DNA from: Armatimonadetes bacterium UBA5419
Lineage (GTDB): Bacteria; Armatimonadota; UBA10988
DNA: 6,076 nucleotides
Reading direction: 5' to 3'
Assembly (NCBI GenBank): GCA_002409445.1
Contig: DHNJ01000270.1
Coordinates: forward strand, 3,885 to 9,960
Below the pieces are notes generated by a model. That model made no database searches and was not told the origin of the DNA. It saw nothing but the letters and a program-made list of their open reading frames with translations. Of this stretch, positions 1 to 6,076 are shown one piece after another; within the stretch, counting starts at the first letter, position 1; each line of letters opens with the position of its first letter. A program made the translations under genes and the position numbers.

Positions 1-13
1 CCAAGGGCCGGCG

Positions 14-21
14 CTCCTTCT
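14..21 (-). promoter_or_regulatory. Shine-Dalgarno-like sequence for a possible next gene to the left
   Basis: Read on the minus strand this is AGAAGGAG, a strong Shine-Dalgarno match, 32 bases past the stop codon (55-53) of the radical enzyme. A TTG at 4-2 lies nine bases after it and could be a start codon at the window edge. This suggests that the minus-strand operon continues beyond the window. Too little sequence remains to test a coding frame. Confidence 0.35.
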
Positions 22-52
22 CTTGGGCTGCCGGTGGATCTTGTCGCCTCGC

Positions 53-2149
53 CTACAGCCCGTGCCGGTGGCGGGACATGACGTGTTCTTGGTAGACGGG
101 GTCGAGTTCGACGAAGTAGCCGGACCAGCCCCAGACGCGGACGATCAGGTGGCGGTGTTGTTCGGGGTGGCGTTGGGCGTCTTCGAGGGTGGCGAGGTTG
201 ACGGTGTTGATCTGCATCTGCTGGCAGCCGACTTGGGCGAAGGCGCGGACGAGGAGGGCGACTTTGTCGAGGGCTTCGTCGCCGCGGAAGACATTGTCGG
301 CTAGCTCTAGGGTCACGGGGCCGCCGTTGACGATCTGGTCGTAGGGGATCTTGGCGAAAGTTTGGAGGGTGCTGAGGGGGCCGCGGACGGTGACGCCGGG
401 GGTGGGGGCGAGGTTGGCGCCGAAGAGGTCGCCGACGTGGCGGCCGTCAGCGGTGGCGCCGACGACGGGCTCGCGCAGGCCGGCGCGGCCGCGGGCGAGC
501 CAGACGTAGAACATCGCCGTGCCGGTGCCGGGGCGGATGCGGCCGCCGCGGCCGTTGTCGCCCTCGGCGGCGCAGGCGGCGGCGAAGCGCTCGAAGAGCC
601 AGACCAGCTGCGCGTCCGCGTCGTCGTCGTTGTTGCCGACCTTGGTCACGGTCTCGCGCAGGCGCGTGCGCAGCGACTCGTAGCCCTCGAAATCGGCGTC
701 GAGCGCGGCCAGCAGGTCGCCGGGAGCGAGCGTGCGCTGGTCGTAGACGAGTTCGTGGATGGCCTGCAGCGCGTCGGCCCCCGCCGCGCAGCCGGCGCCG
801 TGGAGGCCGAAGTTGTTGTACTTGAGGCCGGCGCTGAGGTCGCGGCCGGTGGCCAGCGGGCCGTCCATGAGCACCGAGAAGTACGGCGCGGGCGGCAGGA
901 TGAGGCGGCGCTCGGGCTCGATCAGGGCGTGGACCTGGGCGCGGATCTCGGCCTCGCAGCGGTCGAGGATCGACTGGAAGCCGGCGTCGCCCGCGGCCAG
1001 GCCGGCGCGGATGGCGGCGTCGGCGGCGGCGGGGAAGCTGACCGCGCCGACGTTGACGATCTCCATGCCGCGGCCGGGGATGATGAACTCCCAGCAGGCG
1101 GCGACGGTGTAGTCGCGCGCGTCCTCCCAGTCGTAGCCGAAGGCGACGAGGCCGGGAATGACCTGGTCGTCGTTGGCATACTGGGGAAATCCGAGGCCCA
1201 GGCGGGTCAGCCGCGAGGCCTCGCGCAGCAGCTCGTGGTCGGTGTCGGGCGTCACGCGGAGGTTGATCTTGGGGTCGATCATGGCCACCGCGCCGGCCAC
1301 GCGCAGCGCCGCCCAGGTCAGCGGATTGACCGCTTCGCGACCGGCGCGGTCGACGCCGCCGAGCATGACGCTCTGGCCGTTGTCGCCGACCTGCACGCCG
1401 GGGTAGAGGTCGCTGTCGCGGTTGAGGCTGATGAAGAACTCGGCCAGCAGCTCCTCGGCGCCGGGCCAATCGAGGCGGCCGGCGGCCAGGTCGGCGGCGA
1501 GGTAGGGCCAGAGGTACTGGTCGAGGCGGCCGAGGCCGACGTGCATGTGGCCGCTGAGCCAGACGACGGCCTGCAGCAGGCGCAGGGCCTGGAGCGCGGC
1601 GTGGAAGCTGGTCGGGCGGTTGGCGGGCGCTTCGTCGAGAGCAGCGGCCAGGTCGTTGCGGCCGAGCCGGCGGGCCTCGGCGGCGTAGCGGGCGGCGAGG
1701 TCGAGGACGGAGTCGATGGTCGCGACCGCGGCCTCGAGGAACTCGACGGCGGCGGGGTCGGCGGCGAGCCGCGCGCGCGTGGCCAGGGCTTGGGCGCGGC
1801 GGGCGAGCAGCCCCTGGTCGAGGACGGCGCCCCAGTCGGCGCAGATGTTGTTGATCTCGCCGCTCGGGTCGCCGTCGAGGGTGGCGCGGAAGGCGGCCCA
1901 GTCGTCCGGCGTGTAGAGCGGGGGCACGCGGCGCTGGGTGCGGGTGAAGACGATGCGCTGGTCCGGCTCGATGATGGGCGGCTCGCCCGCGCACATGCGG
2001 ACGGTGCGCAGGGCGGCGCGCTGGGCCCAGGTCAGGCCGCGGGCGGCGGCCTCGGCGGCGATGTCGGGCGTGTCGTCGTGGCGGTAGTGGTGGTGGGCGC
2101 CGGCGCGGACGGCTTCGCGCATGGCGGAGAGGCGCTCAGAGAGGGGCAT
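53..2149 (-). CDS. Glycyl radical enzyme (PFL-like family, CxE type, substrate unknown)
   Basis: This is a cytoplasmic, oxygen-sensitive radical enzyme of the pyruvate formate-lyase/diol dehydratase superfamily. With the start at 2149 it has 698 residues. The PFL-like barrel domain fills about residues 10-560. Family landmarks include GLGRLDQY (205-212), GLGFPQYANDDQVIPGL (318-334) and KVGNNDDDAD (503-512). Cys352 in AACWEF is the expected thiyl-radical cysteine and Glu354 completes a C-x-E motif, as in dehydratases and C-N or C-S lyases. True pyruvate formate-lyases have adjacent cysteines instead. The C-terminal glycyl radical domain starts near GATADGR (564) and ends with RVWGWSGYF, where Gly674 is the predicted radical site. 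The protein is shorter than most characterised members (about 760-900 residues). I chose ATG 2149 because a weak GGCGAG lies upstream and the 14 residues gained by starting at 2191 look unconserved; 2122 is another option. The gene overlaps the activase by 14 bases, suggesting translational coupling. Family assignment is firm; the substrate is unknown. Confidence 0.95.
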   Translation of the reverse strand: MPLSERLSAMREAVRAGAHHHYRHDDTPDIAAEAAARGLTWAQRAALRTVRMCAGEPPIIEPDQRIVFTRTQRRVPPLYTPDDWAAFRATLDGDPSGEINNICADWGAVLDQGLLARRAQALATRARLAADPAAVEFLEAAVATIDSVLDLAARYAAEARRLGRNDLAAALDEAPANRPTSFHAALQALRLLQAVVWLSGHMHVGLGRLDQYLWPYLAADLAAGRLDWPGAEELLAEFFISLNRDSDLYPGVQVGDNGQSVMLGGVDRAGREAVNPLTWAALRVAGAVAMIDPKINLRVTPDTDHELLREASRLTRLGLGFPQYANDDQVIPGLVAFGYDWEDARDYTVAACWEFIIPGRGMEIVNVGAVSFPAAADAAIRAGLAAGDAGFQSILDRCEAEIRAQVHALIEPERRLILPPAPYFSVLMDGPLATGRDLSAGLKYNNFGLHGAGCAAGADALQAIHELVYDQRTLAPGDLLAALDADFEGYESLRTRLRETVTKVGNNDDDADAQLVWLFERFAAACAAEGDNGRGGRIRPGTGTAMFYVWLARGRAGLREPVVGATADGRHVGDLFGANLAPTPGVTVRGPLSTLQTFAKIPYDQIVNGGPVTLELADNVFRGDEALDKVALLVRAFAQVGCQQMQINTVNLATLEDAQRHPEQHRHLIVRVWGWSGYFVELDPVYQEHVMSRHRHGL

Positions 2150-2912
2150 CGTAGGACTCGCCGGCCAGGCGGACCGGGACACCGAGGTCATCGAAGGGGG
2201 AGAGGTCCAGGTTGAGCGGGGCGTCCTCGGGGTAGTCGGGGACGAAATCCATGCCGCAGGCGCGGTACTTGCCGCCGGCCGCGCGGTGGTAGGGCAGCAG
2301 ATCGACGCGTAGCAGCCCGTCTAGCCCGTCGGCGAGGCGGGCGATGGCGCGCAGGTTGAGCGGAGTGTCGGTGACCGTGGGGACGAGCGGCACGCGCAGG
2401 ACGAACGGCACGCCGAGCCGCGGCAGCTGGGCGATGTTGGCCAGGATCCAGGCGTTATCGGCGCCGGTCCAGCGGACATGGGCGGCGGGGTCGACCAGCT
2501 TGAGGTCTTGGTAGATCAGGGCGCAGCGGCTGACGACCTCGGCGTAGACCTCGGGCAGGGCGTACCCGGAGGTGTCGAGGACGACGTCGAGGTGGTCGAG
2601 ACGGGCCAGGACGGCGAGGAGGAACTCGTACTGGGCCAGCGGCTCGCCGCCGGAGAAGGTCACGCCGCCGCCGTTGGGACGCAGCAGGTCGCCCTGGCGG
2701 TTGAGCAGAGCGGCGAGCTCGGAGGCCTCCCAGACGCGGCCGGCCAGGCGCTCGCCGGCGGGTGAGGTGAGGATTTGGGGCGCGGGGTGAAGGCCTTCGG
2801 GGTTGTGACACCAGGAGCAACGCAGCGGGCAACCCTTTAGGAAGACCGTAGTCCGGAGACCCGGCCCGTCGTGGACCGCGAACTCGATGATGTCGAAAAC
2901 GATGCCGCGCAT
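2136..2912 (-). CDS. Radical SAM glycyl-radical-enzyme activase (compact, PflA-like)
   Basis: This enzyme reductively cleaves S-adenosylmethionine at a [4Fe-4S] cluster and abstracts hydrogen from the glycine of its partner, here almost certainly the next gene downstream. From ATG 2912 it has 258 residues. The activase signature is complete: DGPGLRTTVFLKGC runs into the cluster motif CPLRCSWC (Cys28, Cys32, Cys35) and then HNPEG. SGGEP (87-91) is the SAM-binding GGE motif. DTSGY (113-117), YQDLKLVD (134-141), RVPLVP and LLPYH-x5-KY follow in the usual order. No cysteines lie between Cys35 and SGGEP, so the ferredoxin-like insert with extra clusters found in many activases is absent, as in PflA (about 246 residues). 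An in-frame ATG at 3107 would add 65 Pro/Ala-rich residues and overlap the divergent gene, so I rejected it. The ribosome binding site is weak. The gene comes first in the minus-strand operon, ahead of its enzyme. Confidence 0.95.
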   Translation of the reverse strand: MRGIVFDIIEFAVHDGPGLRTTVFLKGCPLRCSWCHNPEGLHPAPQILTSPAGERLAGRVWEASELAALLNRQGDLLRPNGGGVTFSGGEPLAQYEFLLAVLARLDHLDVVLDTSGYALPEVYAEVVSRCALIYQDLKLVDPAAHVRWTGADNAWILANIAQLPRLGVPFVLRVPLVPTVTDTPLNLRAIARLADGLDGLLRVDLLPYHRAAGGKYRACGMDFVPDYPEDAPLNLDLSPFDDLGVPVRLAGESYDAPL

Positions 2913-2923
2913 AGGCCCGCCAC

Positions 2924-2937
2924 CGCACTGCTGTGCG
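2924..2937. promoter_or_regulatory. Short inverted repeat, possible operator
   Basis: CGCAC (2924-2928) and GTGCG (2933-2937) form a perfect five-base inverted repeat with a four-base centre, directly downstream of the candidate -10 box and over the predicted transcription start of the minus-strand operon. A repressor bound here would block that promoter. The arms are short and GC-rich, so chance is a real alternative. No regulator gene lies in the window. Confidence 0.25.
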
Positions 2938-2938
2938 A

Positions 2939-2967
2939 AGTGTAGGCCGTGCCACGCCCGAGGGCAA
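2939..2967 (-). promoter_or_regulatory. Candidate sigma-70-type promoter for the activase-enzyme operon
   Basis: On the minus strand, TTGCCC (2967-2962) and TACACT (2944-2939) each match four of six consensus bases and are 17 bases apart, the ideal spacing. Transcription would begin near 2932, leaving a leader of about 20 bases before ATG 2912. The match is stronger than anything else I see in this GC-rich spacer, but it is a pattern match only, and the sigma factor preferences of the host are unknown. Confidence 0.4.
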
Positions 2968-3007
2968 GGGGCAGGAGCGGCGGCGCGCGCGGCGTACCTG
3001 CACGGGT

Positions 3008-3012
3008 GGAGG
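3008..3012 (+). promoter_or_regulatory. Ribosome binding site of the secreted glycosidase-like gene
   Basis: GGAGG is followed by six bases and then ATG 3019. This spacing favours ATG 3019 over the adjacent in-frame GTG at 3016, and it supports this plus-strand frame as the real gene rather than the long antisense frame. Confidence 0.7.
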
Positions 3013-3018
3013 GCGGTG

Positions 3019-6000
3019 ATGAACGGCTTGCGTGTGCTACCGCTGCTGTTGCTGGGTTCGGCGTTGGCCGGCGCCGAGGTGGAGCCGGTGGCGATCGGCC
3101 CCGGCACGACCTGGCTGGGCGACCTGGGCAGCTATAGCGGCGGCATGGAGCCGGAGGGGGTTGAGCCGATCGAGCTGCCGGTCGGCTGGCTGAGCGACAT
3201 GGATAGCCCGCGCGGCGCGGCGTACCAGCCGGGGGTGCAGATGCTGGGGCGTACGGCGATGTTCTTCCACGTGCCGTGGCGCGGGGTCAGCGGGCCGCTG
3301 TGGATTGACTACGCCCTGGCGCTGCCCGATCTGCGGCCGCTGACGCTGCACCTGGGCCACACGCTGAGCCCGCAGGCGGCGGCGCCGGGCCGCAGCGACG
3401 GGGTGACCTTCACCGCGTTCCTCTTCGCGCCGAGCGGCGAGCGGCGGCGGCTGCTGCAGGACCACGACCAGGCGGCCGAGTGGAGCGACGAGAGCTTCGA
3501 CCTGAGCGAGTACGCGGGGCAGACCGTGCGGCTGCGGCTGCAGGTCCACCCGGGGCCGGCGGGCAACGCGTCGTTCGACTTCTCCTACTGGGACGGGCGG
3601 ATCGTCGCGGGCGAGGCGGGCGAGAGCGACGCGCCGACGGCCGCGGCGTTGGCCGCGCGGCCGGCGTACCAGGCGGTCGCGGGGCGCGACCTGGCGCCGC
3701 TGCTGAACCGCGCGGGCGGCGGCGAGGGTGTCTGGCCGCCGGCCTTCCTGCCGCAGGAGCACAGCTTGAGCGTGCGCGGCGGGGCGTATGTGTTCCGCGC
3801 GACGGCGGCCGACGCGAGCCTCGAGTGGGTTTGGCGGCCGACGACGGGGACGCTGGACGACCTGACAGTGGAAGTCGACGGCGGCGCGCCGTTCCAGCCG
3901 GCGGCGGGCGGCGGGGTGACCTTCGACCTGGGCGAGGGGCCGGTGCGCGGCGTGGGCGGCGAGGCGCTGCGCACGCACATCGACCGCGAGGCGCGGACGG
4001 TCAGCGTCGATTGGCGCTACCCGGCGAGCCAGGGCGGCGCGACGGTGCGATGGCGGCTGGGCCTGGCCGGGCGCGCGCTGACGGTCAGCGCCGAGTCGGA
4101 CGAGCTGCTGGCAGCGGCGTTTAGCCTGGGACAGGTCGCCGGCGTCGACCGGCGGCGCGGCGTGCAGGTGCCGTACCTGGCGGGCACGCTGTTCTACCTG
4201 CCGACGCCGGGGCTGTACACCGGGCGCTGGCTGGACTGGACCAAGAGCAACGCCAGCCGCGCGCCGCAGGGCGAGGCGGCCTACCACGCGAAGACCGACG
4301 GCACGCGCAACCCGCTGCGCGAGGAGGGCTACGTCGCGGTCTCGCCGCACCTGGCCGAGACGCTGCCGAACCTGCCGCACCCGGTCTCGCCGTACCGCGA
4401 GCTGCTGGCGCCGCTGATCGTGCTCGATATCTGGGGCCATCAGCCGGGCGGCTACGCGGGTGACGCGGACCTGCTGCGGAGGCTGAAGGACCGCGGCGTC
4501 GACCACATGATCATCATCCAGCACGACTGGCAGCGCTACGGCTACGACGTGAAGCTGCCGGACCACCTGCCGGCCAACCCGGCCTATGGTGGCGACGAGG
4601 GGATGAAGCTGTTTGGCGACACGGCGCGCGAGCTGGGCTACCCGTGGTCGGTCCACGAGAACTACATCGACCTGTACCCCGATGCGCCGAGCTATGAGGC
4701 GCATCTGCGGGCGCTCGAGCCGGACGGCTCGCCGGCGCTGGCTTGGTTCAACGAGGGCACGGGCGTGCAGAGCTACACGCTCAAGCCGAACCACGCGATG
4801 CGCTTCGTGCGGCAGACCTCGCCCGAGATCCACCGCCGCTTCGGCACGACGGCGAGCTACCTCGACGTGAACATGAGTGCGCCGCCCTGGATCCACCTGG
4901 AGCACGACGCGGGCCAGCCGCTGGCGGCGATGGCGCGCGGGCGGTTCGCCTGGGACACCGAGCTGTTCGCCCTGCTGCGGCGGGCACATGGCGGGCCGCT
5001 GCTGGGCGAGGGCAACAACCACTTCTACTGGGGCGGCCGGGTCGACGGCGTCGAGGCGCAGGTGGCCGAGGGCGAGCTGCACACGCCGCTGCTCGATTTC
5101 GACCTGCTGCGCCTGCAGCCGCAGATGGTCAACCACGGCATGGGCTACCTGGAGCGCTGGTTCCAGCAGGGCTACAACGCCAACTTCGGCACCAATGTCG
5201 GCACCTACACCGACCTCGACCGCTACCGCGCGCAGACCGTGGCCTATGGGCACGCGGGGTTCATCGGCGCGGCGCTGGTCGGACGCGAGGACCTGGTGGC
5301 CAAGGAGCACCACCTGCTGACCGGCGTGCAGCGGCTGGTGCATACCGCGCGGCCGACGGCGATCGAGTACTGGGTCGAGGACCGCTTCGTGCCGGCGTCT
5401 GTGGCCGTGGCGCTGGGCGACACCTGGCGCCAGCGCGTGCGCTACAGCAACGGGCTGACGGTCTGGGTCAACTGGGCGGCCGAGCCCTGGGCGATCGAGG
5501 GCCACACGCTGCCGCAGTGGGGCTGGCGGGCCAGCGGGCCGGGCACGGACGTGGGCACGGCGCTGCGGGAGGGGCGGGTGGTCGACTGGGCGCGGACGCC
5601 CGAGTTCACCTACGCCGACGCGCGGACCAGCTTCCTGGGCGAGGCGTACGTGCGCCGCCACGCGCGGATCGAGCCGAAGCTGGCCCGCTTCCGCTACCTC
5701 GGCGGCGACCAGATCGAGCTGACCTACGAGTGGCATGTTGAGCAGGACCTGGACCGCGACTACAACGTGCTGGTCCACTTCAACAACGACGCGGTGAGCC
5801 AGTGGGGCGGCGACCACATCGTCTTCCAGGGCGACCACGCCGCGCCGCGCCCGACGAGCACCTGGCGCGCCGGCGAGGTCATCGTCGACGGGCCGCACAC
5901 GGTCACCGTCTCGCCCGAGTACGACACCTACGACATCACAATCGGCCTGCACGACGGGCGGCGGCTGCCGCTGGTCGGGCCGCGCGCCACGCTCGACCGC

Positions 6001-6076
6001 ATTCTGCTGGGCCGCCTGGCGGTCACGCGCGACGGCGAGCAGGTGACGCGGGTGCGGCTGGTCGAGCTGAGTGACG
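3019..6076 (+). CDS. Secreted multidomain glycosidase-like protein, DUF5696/GH101-like, 3' end missing
   Basis: The frame stays open from ATG 3019 to the right edge (1019 residues, no stop), so the protein is C-terminally incomplete. A GGAGG six bases upstream fixes the start. The N-terminus has one Arg, a Leu-rich core and AGA before Glu20, which fits a Sec signal peptide cut after Ala19. Residues about 28-195 look like a beta-sandwich, with FDLSEYAGQTVRLRL at 160-174. Residues about 195-470 are beta-rich. A probable TIM barrel covers about 470-790, with QHDWQRYGYD (501-510), HENYIDLYPD (546-555), YLDVNMSAPP (from 614) and GEGNNHFYW (663-671). Asp616 and Glu664 are candidate nucleophile and acid/base by analogy with GH101-like barrels; this is inference from motif resemblance. 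A further beta module follows, with RYSNGLTVWVNW (808-819), and then another (about 890-990) with YNVLVHFNND and GLHDGRRLPL. It probably acts on a glycan in the periplasm or outside the cell. The linkage is unknown. It is transcribed divergently from the radical-enzyme pair. Confidence 0.85.
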   Translation, partial: MNGLRVLPLLLLGSALAGAEVEPVAIGPGTTWLGDLGSYSGGMEPEGVEPIELPVGWLSDMDSPRGAAYQPGVQMLGRTAMFFHVPWRGVSGPLWIDYALALPDLRPLTLHLGHTLSPQAAAPGRSDGVTFTAFLFAPSGERRRLLQDHDQAAEWSDESFDLSEYAGQTVRLRLQVHPGPAGNASFDFSYWDGRIVAGEAGESDAPTAAALAARPAYQAVAGRDLAPLLNRAGGGEGVWPPAFLPQEHSLSVRGGAYVFRATAADASLEWVWRPTTGTLDDLTVEVDGGAPFQPAAGGGVTFDLGEGPVRGVGGEALRTHIDREARTVSVDWRYPASQGGATVRWRLGLAGRALTVSAESDELLAAAFSLGQVAGVDRRRGVQVPYLAGTLFYLPTPGLYTGRWLDWTKSNASRAPQGEAAYHAKTDGTRNPLREEGYVAVSPHLAETLPNLPHPVSPYRELLAPLIVLDIWGHQPGGYAGDADLLRRLKDRGVDHMIIIQHDWQRYGYDVKLPDHLPANPAYGGDEGMKLFGDTARELGYPWSVHENYIDLYPDAPSYEAHLRALEPDGSPALAWFNEGTGVQSYTLKPNHAMRFVRQTSPEIHRRFGTTASYLDVNMSAPPWIHLEHDAGQPLAAMARGRFAWDTELFALLRRAHGGPLLGEGNNHFYWGGRVDGVEAQVAEGELHTPLLDFDLLRLQPQMVNHGMGYLERWFQQGYNANFGTNVGTYTDLDRYRAQTVAYGHAGFIGAALVGREDLVAKEHHLLTGVQRLVHTARPTAIEYWVEDRFVPASVAVALGDTWRQRVRYSNGLTVWVNWAAEPWAIEGHTLPQWGWRASGPGTDVGTALREGRVVDWARTPEFTYADARTSFLGEAYVRRHARIEPKLARFRYLGGDQIELTYEWHVEQDLDRDYNVLVHFNNDAVSQWGGDHIVFQGDHAAPRPTSTWRAGEVIVDGPHTVTVSPEYDTYDITIGLHDGRRLPLVGPRATLDRILLGRLAVTRDGEQVTRVRLVELSD

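Larger units (their letters stand above)
2913..3018. other. Divergent intergenic spacer
   Basis: These 106 bases separate the activase and glycosidase-like start codons and must hold control elements for both directions unless the transcripts start further away. The minus-strand promoter candidate and the small inverted repeat lie in its left half. The right half is dominated by a G/C run around 2977-2994. I found no convincing plus-strand -35/-10 pair in it, so the promoter of the secreted gene is unassigned. Confidence 0.7.

Noticed and set aside
1..27. A possible terminator hairpin (CCAAG at 1-5 with CTTGG at 22-26)
   Set aside because: The stem is only five pairs with a 16-base loop and no T-run is visible in either direction. 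A ribosome binding site explains the AGAAGGAG part better.
447..1994. A 515-codon minus-strand frame inside the glycyl radical enzyme gene
   Set aside because: The translation is Arg/Pro-rich repetitive sequence in a different frame from the real gene, typical of frame-shifted reading of GC-rich DNA.
362..2215. A 617-codon open frame on the plus strand opposite the glycyl radical enzyme
   Set aside because: The product would be a Gly/Ala/Glu/Val-rich low-complexity chain, and it lies opposite a gene with unmistakable family motifs. It is a composition shadow.
2977..2994. A G/C-alternating tract in the spacer as a possible binding site or structured element
   Set aside because: It is a simple CGG/CGCG run expected in DNA of this composition, with no defined half-sites.
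2913..3107. A 65-residue N-terminal extension of the activase starting at 3107
   Set aside because: The extension is Pro/Ala-rich, precedes the normal activase start (MRGIVFDIIEF), and would overlap the start and signal peptide of the divergent gene.
3037..5952. A 971-codon open frame on the minus strand across the secreted gene
   Set aside because: Its translation is dominated by Arg, Ala, Val and Gln with no recognisable motif. The plus-strand frame has a ribosome binding site, a signal peptide, balanced composition and glycosidase-like blocks. Very high G+C removes stop codons from the antisense frame.

Overview
This very GC-rich window (roughly 70% G+C by eye, with third codon positions almost always G or C) looks like bacterial chromosome, probably from an anaerobic or facultatively anaerobic, polysaccharide-degrading lineage. 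The mix of a glycyl radical enzyme and a large secreted multidomain glycosidase-like protein would suit Armatimonadota, Planctomycetota or a related uncultured group. No marker gene fixes the taxon, so this is a weak inference.

Layout: two genes on the minus strand occupy the left half. A compact radical-SAM glycyl-radical-enzyme activase (2912 to 2136) is followed, with a 14-base overlap, by its probable partner, a 698-residue glycyl radical enzyme (2149 to 53). A 106-base divergent spacer (2913-3018) separates them from a long plus-strand gene that starts at 3019 and runs off the right edge without a stop. Its 1019 visible residues carry a signal peptide, beta-sandwich modules and a central region resembling DUF5696/GH101-like TIM-barrel glycosidases. 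This third gene is open at the window edge, and longer-looking antisense reading frames in the same region are artefacts of base composition.

How the parts may work together: the activase would use S-adenosylmethionine and a [4Fe-4S] cluster to put a radical on Gly674 of its partner. The radical would pass to Cys352, and a neighbouring glutamate (Glu354, in a C-x-E motif) suggests dehydratase or lyase chemistry rather than pyruvate formate-lyase chemistry. The substrate cannot be read from the sequence. The secreted protein probably attacks a glycan outside the cytoplasm. A functional link between glycan breakdown and radical-enzyme catabolism is suggested only by the divergent layout.

The spacer holds a plausible sigma-70-type promoter for the minus-strand pair, with a small inverted repeat over its predicted start site. 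At the far left edge, a strong Shine-Dalgarno-like sequence on the minus strand hints that the operon continues beyond the window. I see no RNA genes, mobile elements, CRISPR arrays or clear terminators. The most interesting item is the glycyl radical enzyme, whose active-site signatures do not match a characterised class that I can name with confidence.
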